Assembly: GCA_025210345.1 (NCBI GenBank)
Contig: JAOARX010000038.1
Coordinates: 34,893 to 98,892, forward strand
Origin: Pelagimonas sp.
GTDB taxonomy: Bacteria > Pseudomonadota > Alphaproteobacteria > Rhodobacterales > Rhodobacteraceae
Length of the DNA stretch: 64,000 bases
Direction: 5' to 3'
The notes beneath the pieces were generated by a model. That model did not search any database. It saw nothing but the letters and a program-made list of their open reading frames with translations, and was not told the DNA's origin. The position numbers and the translations under genes are program-made. This document shows, one piece after another, positions 28,225 to 38,100 of the stretch (position 1 is the first letter of the stretch; each line of letters starts with the position of its first letter).

Positions 28225-28934
28225 TTTCCGATGGTTGAGGCCTGCGGATCGGAATCTAACACGGACCAACGATTGGCCAGATCCGCCATCAGGGCGCTAT
28301 CCGTCTCATCCAACGGCCCATCCGCCCATGGTCGAAACCGCATGCGGAACGCGTTTAAAACCGCCTCTTCCTGGCCCGGGGCGGCATCGTAGCCAAATCT
28401 TTGCGCATCCGCATAAAAATCACCCGGCGTCGCCAGCCGCGGCCAGATCGCCAACCCCTGTCGCGCCAAACGGCGCCAGTCGAACCGCCGACCGGGATCA
28501 ATCTTACGCCCCAAGGCCGTGTCGGAATGACCAATGACATGTTCGGGCGGGATTCGCCACCGGGCCATGATGCCCGACAACAACCGTTCCAAAACAACCA
28601 TTTGTGGCTCGGGAAAGGGGTGGAAACCGGTGTTGGCGATCTCAATCCCGATGGAACGCGAATTCACATCCGTGCACGCGCCCCAAGATCCCCGTCCCGC
28701 ATGCCAAGCGCGATCCGCCTCGCGCACCAACTGCCAAAGCCGTCCGTCTTCGGCCAGGACATAGTGGGCCGAGACTTCGTTTTCAGGGTTGCACAATACG
28801 TCGCGCGCGGCCCGCGCACAGGACATGGCGGTATAGTGCAACATCACCATGTCCGGTTGTTGGACCCCGCGCCGGGGCCCAAAATTCGCAGAGGGATGCC
28901 AGATGGCCCCGGTCGCGTCCTTCGCTGCCATCAC
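28209..28934 (-). CDS. N-acetylmuramoyl-L-alanine amidase, Amidase_2 family
   Basis: A 241-residue zinc amidase cleaving the muramic acid-L-alanine bond. Motifs: MVMLHYTAM (first Zn His), SAHYVLAEDGRLWQLV, AWHAGRGSWGA, SIGIEIANTG and HVIGHSDTALGRKIDPG (second Zn His region), followed by a helical peptidoglycan-binding-like tail. No signal peptide is visible, pointing to a cytoplasmic AmpD/AmiD-like muropeptide recycling role or unconventional export. It follows the Excalibur lipoprotein gene by six bases and is last in the gatC-gatA unit. Confidence 0.88.
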   Translation of the reverse strand: MMAAKDATGAIWHPSANFGPRRGVQQPDMVMLHYTAMSCARAARDVLCNPENEVSAHYVLAEDGRLWQLVREADRAWHAGRGSWGACTDVNSRSIGIEIANTGFHPFPEPQMVVLERLLSGIMARWRIPPEHVIGHSDTALGRKIDPGRRFDWRRLARQGLAIWPRLATPGDFYADAQRFGYDAAPGQEEAVLNAFRMRFRPWADGPLDETDSALMADLANRWSVLDSDPQASTIGNHSSV

Positions 28935-28940
28935 CGCGGC

Positions 28941-29627
28941 TTAGCCGCCACGCACCAGGCGGAACGGCGCGGGGTTCCAGGAACAGGCAAAGCCATCCCC
29001 ATCCGGGTCCATGCCCTTGCGGTCCTTTTGCGGGCCACCCAGCGCCAGGAATTCCTCTTGAGCTTGATCCGCAGAAGAGAAGGCCGCACAGGATTTGGCG
29101 AATTTCTTCTCGGCGTTGAACCGGGACCGCTTGTACAGCGCGGTCCCCACCGGATTGGTGGTGCGCAGGGCGTATTCAACAATATTCGGACGGTTCGATC
29201 CCGATCGTTTGGGCAGATCCGTGGGTTCGATCACCGTATACTGCGCACGGTTTTGCTGGATCAAAGCGGCGTCCGCTTCGATGTCGCGCTCGGCGGATAC
29301 GGCGTTGAAATCATTCTCAGAAGATATCCCCGCCGAATTGCGGACCATCTGTGGTGCGGGATTGTTGGGAGAGGCGTCAACCGGCGCCACCCCCGAATTC
29401 TGCGCCGAAGCCTGCGCGCCCTCGGCATCGCCAAGGGTCGTGGTTTGTACCGCCGTCGCCGCGGGAACGGTGCCGTTCAGCTCCGCTTCGCGTGCGGCCT
29501 TATAGCGGTCGTAATTGCCAAAGCCCACGCCCCGGCCCGCATCGGGCACACCCGCGGCGCTGTCAGGCACCGCCGGGTCGCAAGAGGCCAAAGCCACCAA
29601 GGCCACGCCGCACAGAATATATCGCAT
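28941..29627 (-). CDS. Lipoprotein with C-terminal Excalibur calcium-binding motif
   Basis: A 228-residue lipoprotein: signal MRYILCGVALVALASC (lipobox LASC, Cys16), a long Ala/Asn/Thr-rich low-complexity linker (about 30-120), and a C-terminal segment with SCAAFSSADQAQEEFLALGG and DPDGDGFACSWNP, the DxDxDGxxC pattern of Excalibur domains with paired cysteines. Excalibur domains are extracellular and bind calcium. It lies 32 bases after gatA and six before the amidase, suggesting an envelope role. Confidence 0.75.
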   Translation of the reverse strand: MRYILCGVALVALASCDPAVPDSAAGVPDAGRGVGFGNYDRYKAAREAELNGTVPAATAVQTTTLGDAEGAQASAQNSGVAPVDASPNNPAPQMVRNSAGISSENDFNAVSAERDIEADAALIQQNRAQYTVIEPTDLPKRSGSNRPNIVEYALRTTNPVGTALYKRSRFNAEKKFAKSCAAFSSADQAQEEFLALGGPQKDRKGMDPDGDGFACSWNPAPFRLVRGG

Positions 29628-29659
29628 TTTCGAAAACCTTGCCTGATTTTCGAAGCGGC

Positions 29660-31147
29660 TTACCACCATTTTCCGGGTTTGGCTACAAATCCGGCGGCCT
29701 GTTCCAGCGCATAGGCGGTATTCAGCAGATCGCCTTCTTCCCATGGGCGGCCAATCAGTTGCAAGCCCAGCGGCAAGCCCTGTTTGTCCAGCCCCGTCGG
29801 CACGGCGATCCCCGGCAGCCCCGCAAGGTTCACGGTGACGGTGAAGACATCGTTGAGATACATTTTGACCGGATCGGCGTCTTTCATCTCGCCCAGACCA
29901 AAGGCCGCCGACGGGGTCGCCGGGGTCAAAATCGCGTCGACGCCCTGCGCGAACACGTCTTCAAAGTCCTTTTTGATCAGGTTACGCACCTTGCGCGCCC
30001 GGTTGTAATAGGCGTCGTAATACCCCGCCGACAGCACATAGGTGCCCACCATCACGCGGCGCTTGACTTCTTCGCCAAACCCTTCGGCGCGGGTCTTTTC
30101 ATACATCTCGGTGATGCCATCGCCCGCCGCCAGATCCGCGCGGTGCCCATAGCGCACGCCGTCATAGCGCGCGAGGTTCGAAGAGGCCTCGGCCGGGGCA
30201 ATCACATAATAGGCCGGCAGCGCATATTTGGTGTGCGGCAGGCTGATATCAACGATTTTAGCGCCCGCATCGGTCAGCATCTTGCGCCCCTCGGCCCAAA
30301 GTGCCTCGATCTCGTCGGGCATGCCATCCATAAGATATTCCTTGGGAATACCGATGGTTTTGCCTTTGATGTCGCCGGTCAGCATGGCCTCAAAGTTTGG
30401 CACGGCCAGATCGGCGCTGGTGCTGTCCTTGGGGTCGTGACCACACATGCTTTCCAGCATGATCGCCGCGTCGCGCACGTCTTTGGTCATCGGGCCAGCC
30501 TGATCCAGCGAAGAGGCAAAGGCAACAATGCCCCAGCGCGAACAGCGCCCATAGGTTGGCTTGATGCCGGTGATGCCGGTAAAGGCCGCAGGCTGGCGGA
30601 TCGAACCGCCGGTGTCAGTGCCAGTCGCACCCAGGCACAGGTCCGCCGCAACCGCAGACGCCGAGCCACCCGAGCTGCCGCCCGGGGTCAGTTGCGTGTC
30701 GTCATTGCCACGGCGCCAAGGGTTGACCGCATTGCCATAGCAGGCGGTTTCATTGGACGATCCCATGGCGAATTCGTCCATGTTCAGCTTGCCCAGCATG
30801 ACCGCACCGTCGCCAAACAGGTTGGTGGTTACGGTGGATTCGTATTCCGGCTTGAACCCTTCCAGGATGTTAGAAGCCGCCTGGCTTGGCACGCCCTTGG
30901 TGCAGAACAAGTCCTTGATCCCCAAAGGAATACCACACAGATCTGGGGCATCCCCTGCCTGGATCCGCGCATCCGCGGCGGCGGCCTGTTCGCGGGCGAT
31001 GTCCGGGGTGTTGTGGACAAACGCGTTCAAGGCACCCGCGCCCTCGATCTGGGCCAGGCAGGCTTCGGTCAGTTCAACCGAGGTCACATCGCCCTTGCGC
31101 AGTGCATCGCGGGCCTCGGCGATTTTCATCTTGGACAGTTCAGTCAT
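29660..31147 (-). CDS. gatA: Asp-tRNA(Asn)/Glu-tRNA(Gln) amidotransferase subunit A
   Basis: GatA hydrolyses glutamine to give ammonia for converting misacylated Glu-tRNA-Gln (and Asp-tRNA-Asn). The amidase-signature fold is complete in 495 residues: [14 protein letters not shown] supplies the catalytic Lys, and [16 protein letters not shown] plus [13 protein letters not shown] supply the cis-Ser and nucleophile Ser. Its start overlaps the gatC stop by one base. gatB is not nearby, as is common in this group. Confidence 0.97.
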   Translation of the reverse strand: MTELSKMKIAEARDALRKGDVTSVELTEACLAQIEGAGALNAFVHNTPDIAREQAAAADARIQAGDAPDLCGIPLGIKDLFCTKGVPSQAASNILEGFKPEYESTVTTNLFGDGAVMLGKLNMDEFAMGSSNETACYGNAVNPWRRGNDDTQLTPGGSSGGSASAVAADLCLGATGTDTGGSIRQPAAFTGITGIKPTYGRCSRWGIVAFASSLDQAGPMTKDVRDAAIMLESMCGHDPKDSTSADLAVPNFEAMLTGDIKGKTIGIPKEYLMDGMPDEIEALWAEGRKMLTDAGAKIVDISLPHTKYALPAYYVIAPAEASSNLARYDGVRYGHRADLAAGDGITEMYEKTRAEGFGEEVKRRVMVGTYVLSAGYYDAYYNRARKVRNLIKKDFEDVFAQGVDAILTPATPSAAFGLGEMKDADPVKMYLNDVFTVTVNLAGLPGIAVPTGLDKQGLPLGLQLIGRPWEEGDLLNTAYALEQAAGFVAKPGKWW

Positions 31148-31434
31148 TATTCAACCACCTTCGGCACGGCAAAAAAGCCTTCGCGCGCATCGGGCGCATT
31201 CTTGAGAACCTTGTCTTGCTGATCGCCATCAGACACCCCGTCCACGCGGCGCTTCAACCGCATGGGTGTGACCGAGACCATCGGGTCGACACCTTCAACG
31301 TCCACTTCGTTGAGCTGTTCGATAAAGCCCAGAATATCATTGAACGCATGGGCCAGCTCGGGCAGCTGGTCCTCTTCAACCTTGATACGGGCGAGTTTCG
31401 CCACGCGCGCGGCGGTCTCGATATCGATCGACAT
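31147..31434 (-). CDS. gatC: Asp-tRNA(Asn)/Glu-tRNA(Gln) amidotransferase subunit C
   Basis: The 95-residue stabilising subunit of GatCAB. It opens [20 protein letters not shown] and contains the family signatures [19 protein letters not shown] and [20 protein letters not shown]. First gene of the gatC-gatA-lipoprotein-amidase run. The 248-base gap to the divergent gene at 31683 holds a 9-base inverted repeat (GGCTGACCC at 31581, GGGTCAGCC at 31632) and otherwise nothing I can name. Confidence 0.95.
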   Translation of the reverse strand: MSIDIETAARVAKLARIKVEEDQLPELAHAFNDILGFIEQLNEVDVEGVDPMVSVTPMRLKRRVDGVSDGDQQDKVLKNAPDAREGFFAVPKVVE

Positions 31435-31682
31435 GGGTCGGCCTCTTTGAATTTCGGATCAGGCATGGCTTTAGCGCGCCCGCGCCCGCGCCGCAAGCAT
31501 CCATGAACAAAACGGCGCAGGCAATCGCCCGTGTTTTCCCAATCCACGAACATCGCGCCAAATCGCGGCCAGCTGTGACGGGCTGACCCCAAGATTGAAC
31601 GGAGTGTTTCCAAAACGAAATCAATCCTTTCGGGTCAGCCACATCCTGATTATAGTCGGGCAAAACCAACAAGAGCATCGCG

Positions 31683-32687
31683 ATGGCCCGCAAACCCCGC
31701 CTTCCGAAAACCGTGAATATTGTGATCATCGGCCAGGCTGGTCGCTTGCAATACGAAGCCCTGCTGTTCGCTGCATCGCTGACGCAAAGCGGAACCAGCG
31801 ATCGGTTCAAACTGTTCGTGGCCGAACCCGAGGCGGGACCGCTGTGGCCGCATGATCCGCGCATGCAGGGGATGGATTTTCGCGATGCGCTGCAAGATCT
31901 GGGCGCAGAGATTATTTCTTTTGAAAGCAAGCACTTTGGCCACGCCTACCCCTATGGCAACAAGATCGAAGCCCTCAAGGCGCTGCCCAAGGGCAAGCCG
32001 TTTGTCTTCTTTGACACAGACACGCTGATCCTGGATGCGCTTGACAAGGTGCCCTTTGATTTCAAACGGCCCAGCGCGTCGCTGCGCCGTGAAAACACCT
32101 GGCCCGTGCTTGAGCTGTATGGCCCCGGCTATACCGAAACCTGGAAGTCGCTTTACGACAAATTCGGGCTTGATTTCGAAAGCAGTCTGGATCCTGACAT
32201 GCCGGACGAATACTGGCGCAAGTACCTGTATTTCAACGCGGGGTTCTTTTATGGAACCTGTCCGCATGTCTTTGGGGCGCGGTTCTTGGACTATGCGCTG
32301 GCGATCCGGGATGACGCCCCGCCGGAACTGGTCTGCCAAAGCCTTGATCCCTGGTTGGATCAGGTCGCCCTGCCCCTGGTGATCCACAGTCTTGGCGGCG
32401 GGCGCGACACGCTGCCTGCGGGGTATCTGGACGGGGACACGACCTGTCATTACCGGGTGCTGCCGCTGTTGTATGCGCGGGAATCGAACAAGGTGGTCGA
32501 GGTGCTTGAACGGGTTACTGCGCCGAACAAGATCAAGAAACTGCTCAAGAAATACGATCCGTTCAAGCGGATGATCTATCAAGGGCGCGGTCACAAGGTG
32601 CGGGATCTGTTCGATCAGGACGACCTGCCCCGCAAAGAGCAGGCCATCCGCAATCGGATCAAGCGAAACGGATTCTGGATGCGCTAA
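31683..32687 (+). CDS. Glycosyltransferase-like protein (GT-A type fold)
   Basis: A 334-residue protein opening with a basic patch, then VNIVIIGQAGRLQYEALLFA. The motif PFVFFDTDTLILDAL resembles the DxD metal/nucleotide-sugar site of GT-A glycosyltransferases, and KYLYFNAGFFYG resembles the acceptor-side loop of family-8-like enzymes. The C terminus is strongly basic (KKLLKKYDPFKRM to KRNGFWMR). It has no signal or membrane segment. I assign the fold by motif only; the acceptor is unknown. metY follows 200 bases later. Confidence 0.6.
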   Translation: MARKPRLPKTVNIVIIGQAGRLQYEALLFAASLTQSGTSDRFKLFVAEPEAGPLWPHDPRMQGMDFRDALQDLGAEIISFESKHFGHAYPYGNKIEALKALPKGKPFVFFDTDTLILDALDKVPFDFKRPSASLRRENTWPVLELYGPGYTETWKSLYDKFGLDFESSLDPDMPDEYWRKYLYFNAGFFYGTCPHVFGARFLDYALAIRDDAPPELVCQSLDPWLDQVALPLVIHSLGGGRDTLPAGYLDGDTTCHYRVLPLLYARESNKVVEVLERVTAPNKIKKLLKKYDPFKRMIYQGRGHKVRDLFDQDDLPRKEQAIRNRIKRNGFWMR

Positions 32688-32887
32688 TCGGCTGTTTTGG
32701 GACTGCGTCACCTTTCTTGGTTGAATTCGGGTGACCGGCAAAGACCGCATTCCCCCAAACCCCGCCTCTCCGGAAGATCCGCCCGCATCACCTGCACCAA
32801 CCGGAACCATGTTCTTTGCGCAATTGCGACGTTGTCGATCCGTGGACAATCGCATACCCATAGGAAAACACGAGATGGGAGGACACC

Positions 32888-34180
32888 ATGACCGACGCAC
32901 CCCAGATGGGCTTTGACACGCTGCAAATTCACGCGGGCGCACGCCCCGATCCTGCAACCGGCGCGCGTCAGACGCCGATTTATCAAAGCACCGCTTATGT
33001 GTTCCGCGACGCCGAACATGCCGCTGCTTTGTTCAACCTTCAGGAAGTCGGCTATATCTATTCGCGCCTGACCAACCCCACCGTGGCCGTGCTGCAAGAA
33101 CGCATTGCGACCCTCGAAGGCGGTGCGGGCGCGGTGTGCTGTTCCTCGGGGCACGCGGCGCAGATCATGGCGCTGTTCCCGCTGATGGGCCCCGGCAAGA
33201 ATGTCGTGGCCTCGACCCGACTGTACGGCGGGACGATCACCCAGTTCAGCCAGACCATCAAACGCTTTGGCTGGGAAGCAAAGTTTGTCGATTTCGACGA
33301 TGTCGAGGCGGTCAAAGCCGCGATCGACGATGACACCCGCGCGGTGTTCTGCGAAAGCATCGCCAACCCCGGGGGCTATGTCACCGACATTCCGACCATC
33401 GCGGGCATCTCTGACGCGGCGGGCATTCCCCTGATCGTCGACAACACCTCGGCCACGCCTTACCTGTGCAACCCGATCTCTCTGGGGGCCACATTGGTTG
33501 TGCATTCGACAACCAAGTATCTGACCGGCAACGGCACTGTGACCGGCGGCTGCGTTGTCGACAGCGGCAAGTTCGATTGGTCCGCCAACAATAAATTCCC
33601 GTCCCTGAGCGCACCCGAGCCCGCCTATCACGGCCTCAAGTTCCACGAGACCTTCGGACCGCTGGCCTTCACCTTCCACGGGATCGCTATTGGTCTGCGC
33701 GACTTGGGCATGACCATGAACCCGCAGGCGGCGCACTATACCTTGATGGGGATCGAAACCCTGTCTTTGCGCATGGAGCGTCATGTTGAAAACGCGCTGA
33801 CCGTGTCCAAGTGGTTGGAAACGCATGATGCGGTGGATTACGTGACCTACGCGGGTCTGGAAAGCTCGCCTTACAACAGTCGCGTGGCAACGGTCTGCCC
33901 CAAAGGCGCAGGCGGGTTGTTCACCGTGGCGCTGAAGGGCGGCTATGACGCATGCGTCAAGTTCGTGGATTCGCTGGAGATTTTCAGCCATGTGGCGAAC
34001 CTTGGGGACACCCGCAGCCTTGTGATCCACTCGGCCTCGACCACCCACCGACAGTTGTCGGAAGACCAGCAGATCGCCGCAGGCGCAGCACCGAACGTGG
34101 TGCGGATCTCGATCGGGATCGAGAACGCCGAGGACCTGATCGCTGATCTGGATCAGGCGCTGAACAAAGCCAACGGGTAA
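32888..34180 (+). CDS. metY: O-acetylhomoserine sulfhydrylase (aminocarboxypropyltransferase)
   Basis: This PLP enzyme joins sulfide or methanethiol to O-acetyl-L-homoserine to make homocysteine or methionine. The 430-residue chain shows the Cys/Met-metabolism family motifs: HAGARPDPATGARQTPIYQS, YIYSRLTNPTVAVLQERIA, SSGHAAQI, DNTSATPYLCNPISLGA, and the Schiff-base lysine in VVHSTTKYLTGNG, ending with GDTRSLVIHSASTTH. GGGAGGACACC precedes the ATG. No SAM riboswitch is recognisable upstream, though two palindromic elements lie there. A strong terminator follows. Confidence 0.95.
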   Translation: MTDAPQMGFDTLQIHAGARPDPATGARQTPIYQSTAYVFRDAEHAAALFNLQEVGYIYSRLTNPTVAVLQERIATLEGGAGAVCCSSGHAAQIMALFPLMGPGKNVVASTRLYGGTITQFSQTIKRFGWEAKFVDFDDVEAVKAAIDDDTRAVFCESIANPGGYVTDIPTIAGISDAAGIPLIVDNTSATPYLCNPISLGATLVVHSTTKYLTGNGTVTGGCVVDSGKFDWSANNKFPSLSAPEPAYHGLKFHETFGPLAFTFHGIAIGLRDLGMTMNPQAAHYTLMGIETLSLRMERHVENALTVSKWLETHDAVDYVTYAGLESSPYNSRVATVCPKGAGGLFTVALKGGYDACVKFVDSLEIFSHVANLGDTRSLVIHSASTTHRQLSEDQQIAAGAAPNVVRISIGIENAEDLIADLDQALNKANG

Positions 34181-34215
34181 TCCAAACGGCGCACTCCAAA
34201 TGGAGCGCAAAAATC

Positions 34216-34240
34216 GGGCGGGGATTTCCCCGCCCTTTTC
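34216..34240 (+). terminator. Terminator of metY
   Basis: GGGCGGGG-ATTT-CCCCGCCC followed by TTTTC. A classic rho-independent terminator 35 bases after the metY stop, with a smaller hairpin (CTCC/GGAG) just before it. Confidence 0.92.
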
Positions 34241-34309
34241 TTTGGCCAGTTCATGTTCCGGCACCAAGGGCGTGCAAAGGGCGCGCATGCCCTCTGCCCT
34301 TTCGACGCG

Positions 34310-34996
34310 TTACTTGATTTCAAAGACCATGATGATCTGCGCGCGGGCTTCGACCTCGCCTTCGGCAACGGGAACCGGGGCGGCTTCGGCCGCCATCACC
34401 ATGCGTGGCGCCGCAGCAAAAGGTGGCGCGACCGCCGCCCCGCCTTCACGGATTTCCATCACGGCGCCCAACTGCACATCGGCCGCCTGCGCATAAAGCG
34501 CGGCCTTGGCCATGGCATCGGCAACCGCCCCTTGGCGCGCCTCGGCCCGCAAGGGCGCCGGATCTTGCAAGCCAAAGCTCAGCCCATGCATTGCATTGGC
34601 ACCATCATCCAGAACCGCCGCCAAAATGGTGCTGAGTTGATCCAACGCGCGCACCTGCACCGTCAGCATATCGCTGGCCTGATAGCCCTCGACAATCTCA
34701 CGATTGCGCCCCTGATCCCAGCGGGTCTTGCGGTGCAGATTGAGGCGAGAGGTTTGCATATCCTGCTTGGCAACGCCCGCGGCCTCAAGGTGTGCGATCA
34801 CGCGGTTCAGCGCATCCGACACCGCATTCATCGCCTCAACCGATGTGGGCCGGGTTTCATTCGCGCCGACCGAAAGTGTCGCCATATCGGGCGCGGCGCG
34901 CACCGTGGCTTCGCCGGTTACGGTGATCTGACGCAGATCCCCGGCCAGAACGGGGTGCCCGATCAAAAGGGCGCAAACGAGGGCCAAGACACGCAT
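34310..34996 (-). CDS. SIMPL domain-containing exported protein
   Basis: A 228-residue periplasmic protein with signal peptide MRVLALVCALLIGHPVLAG and a SIMPL (DUF541) domain beginning ITVTGEATVRAAPDMATLSV, the family's strongest motif, and continuing through LNRVIAHLEAAGVAKQDMQT and EGYQASDMLTVQVRALDQLS. A hydrophobic Ala/Pro/Val-rich stretch lies before the end (EIREGGAAVAPPF, APVPVAEGEV). SIMPL proteins have poorly defined roles in envelope or oxidative stress. It is divergent from the large GspL-like gene across a 183-base gap with a possible TATAAG box at 35115. Confidence 0.88.
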   Translation of the reverse strand: MRVLALVCALLIGHPVLAGDLRQITVTGEATVRAAPDMATLSVGANETRPTSVEAMNAVSDALNRVIAHLEAAGVAKQDMQTSRLNLHRKTRWDQGRNREIVEGYQASDMLTVQVRALDQLSTILAAVLDDGANAMHGLSFGLQDPAPLRAEARQGAVADAMAKAALYAQAADVQLGAVMEIREGGAAVAPPFAAAPRMVMAAEAAPVPVAEGEVEARAQIIMVFEIK

Positions 34997-35179
34997 GTTT
35001 CTACTCCTGTGTGCAAATTCTCATGCGGAAACGCACTGAGACAACATACGAAAGAGAGTTACCGCGCGCCCCTATGCGTGCAAAGCGATCTTTCATTCTT
35101 CGGCAAAGAGTTGCTATAAGCTTATCAAACAGAGCATTAAGACTCCCACCGCGCAGGCGGGATTGGTAAAGAGCAGCCC

Positions 35180-38100
35180 ATGACACCGAATTTCGCGCTA
35201 TCACTCTCCTTCGAAGGGATCGCCCTTCTGCGTCGCATGGGCCAGAATTGGGCCCGGATTCAAGAGGTTCCGCTAGACAGCTCTGATCTTGAGGCCGAGG
35301 TCATCGCCCTACGGGACAAGGCGGAATCGCTGGATCCAAAGGGCGCGCAGGTGGCCTTGATCATTCCGGGGGAACAGATCCGCTATATGACGCTGCCGGA
35401 TCCCGGTGGGGATTCGGTCACCCGCGAGGTCGCGGCGCGTGCCGCGCTGGACGGGGCAACCCCCTATGCGGTCGATGAGCTGAGCTTTGATATCTCAGTT
35501 TCGGATGGCCAGATGATGGTTGCGGCGGTGGCGAATGACACCCTTGGTGAGGCCGAAGGGTTTGCCCGGGCGCATGGGTTTACCCCCGTAAGCCACGTTG
35601 CCGCCAATTCAGAGACCGAATTTTCTGGCAGCGTGTATTTCGGCAAGGCGTCGGGGTGGCGACGTGCGACGGGGCGTTTGCCCAATGTGATCAAAGTCGT
35701 TGCCGCCGATGAGGCCGCGTTGACACCCGTGGCGGCGCTGTTGCCCGATCCCGAGCCAGCCCCCGCGGCCCCCTCCGCTCAGAACAAGCAGACTTTTGAG
35801 ACGCATCACGAGGGCGAGACCAGTCTTGCCGCGATCTTCAACGATGAATTGCCGGACGCAGAGATAAATCCGGCCCCTAAGCCAACAGCCTCAGCCCCCT
35901 CTGAACCAGAGCCCCAGCCAGCGGTCGACCAAGAGGCATCTGTGCCGCAACAGGATTCTCAGCAGGATGAAGACCCCGCTGAAAGCGCAGCACCCCCTGC
36001 GCCCGAAGAGGCAACAGCAGACACGCCGCCCGCCAACTACCAGCAGGCGCAGGTTTCAACGGAAGTCCCTGAAAAGAGCGCCGATCAACCGCACGCTTTG
36101 GACGAGCATGAAACAAACCCCCATGGGGTCAGCGCCTCAATACAGTCGGATGCCGAACGCGCATCCGATGCGGTTCAGGACCCTCGGGTTGAGGTCACTC
36201 CGGCGCCCGCCCCAGACCAGCCTCAGCTGGCACTGGACCTGGGAGAATCCCCAGCCATCAGCGATACAGAACAAGGGGAAGAGGACGGGCTAACCCCGCG
36301 CCAGCGCCGCATGGCCCGACGCGAAGAGAAACGCCGGGCCACACGCGAAGCCCAGGCCCGGGCCAACGCTGCGAAAGCATCTGATACTGTGCCCCCCCAA
36401 AAAACCGAGGATCCGGCACCTTCACAAACCCCGGATAAGACTACGCCCGCGCCCGTGCAGGCCGCCTCGGACGAACCTGGCGATGGTGGCTTGGCTGACG
36501 ATGTGCCTTCGGGGGCCTCATCGGATGACAAGGGGCCGCGACCACGCAAAACGCCCCCGCCGGTTTCAAAACCCGCCCCCAAATCAGACACCACAACAGA
36601 TACGTCGGAGGCAGTGGAAAAGGCGCCGACATTTGCATCCAATCGCTTGCGCGCACCGTCGCGGGATGCGGCAGATCCGCAAACACCCACAGCGCGCCCC
36701 GATCCCCTTGCGATCACACCGTCGGGTGCAGGAGGTGGCACGGCCAAACGCGCGCCCCGGATCACACCCGTTGTTCCCGATGCCGCGATCAAGGCCCCGG
36801 TTGCACCCAAGGTGGCTCCGGTCTCGCAACCCGATGTGCCTGCAAAGCCCGTCAAGGCCCCCGACGTGGCTGCCGCGCCTGCGACACCAAAGGCTCCGGA
36901 TGCGAAATCGTCGCCTGCGGAAACCGCGACAGCACCCCCTGCAACAGAACCCGCGACCCAAGCCCCTGCGGCTGGGTCTTCGCTGGGCTCTGCGCTGGCC
37001 GGGGCGACATTGGCAGGGGCCGCACAGGCCTTGGGAAAAGCCTCGCGGTTGGTGTCCAAAAAGCGCGCGGCGAAACCCACCGCTGAAACCGCCCCCACGG
37101 GCGCAGCCGATCCTGCGTCGCAGAGCCAGGCACCTGCCCCCGCCCCCATCAAGGATGCGGTTGCCCCCGTGTCCAAGGACGCCCCGGTTGTGTCAAACCC
37201 CGACACGGCGGCCCCTTCAGACACAAAACCGGGGGCCTCTTTGGATACGGGGTCCGGTTCCAAACCGCTGAATGCGCTCGCACGGCTGGCCCAGCTGCGC
37301 AAAACGGCCAAGGAAACCGCCCCCAGCGAAGCGAAACCGCAGACCGCTCTGCCTGCAAACCCCACGCCCGAAAAGCCCGCCAAACCGCCAAAGGCCAAGC
37401 GCGCCAAACTGGACGAAGCGGATCAGCTCACGGTTTTCGGCGCGCGCAAAACGCAAAAGCGTGTTGGCGGCAAGCCACGCTTCCTAGGCCTGATGCTGAC
37501 GGCGCTGCTGTTGCTGTTCCTCGTGGGGGTGGCCGCATGGGCCACGGCCTTTATGGACGAAGGCCTGGCATCGTTGTTCTCGCGCAAGACCGAAGTGGCC
37601 GAAACGGCGCAACCTGAAACCACGCCGTCCGAAACCGAAACGCCCCCTGCCGCGACCGCAGACCCAGCAGAAGCCGCGAGCGAAGAAACCGTAATTGCCG
37701 CGCTTGACACCGCCCCCACCACCCCTGTTGCGACCCCGGCCACCCTGCCCGTTCCCGTTGAACCCCGTGAGTTGGACCCCGAAGAGGCCGCGGCAACCTA
37801 TGCCGCAACGGGAATTTGGCAGCGCGCCCCGGTGCCCCCCAACGCGACAACGCCCGAAAAGATTGACGATCCCTACATCGCCTCCATTGACCCTCGGGTC
37901 CGGCAGTTGGACGCGGTGGCCCTGCCCAGCCCGGCGGGCCAGTCCCGGCAGCCCGCTATCCCGGATCCCGGCCTACCACCCTCTGCCGATCAGCGGTTTG
38001 ATTTTGACCAGCGCGGTCTTGTACGCGCGACGCCGGAAGGCACTGTAACCCCGGATGGGGTTCGTATCTTTTTGGGCCGCCCGCCTGTGATCCCGCCCTT

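Noticed and set aside
32688..32887. SAM-II or similar riboswitch before metY
   Set aside because: I looked for the conserved pseudoknot segments of SAM-II and SAM/SAH classes and saw none; only short palindromes are present.
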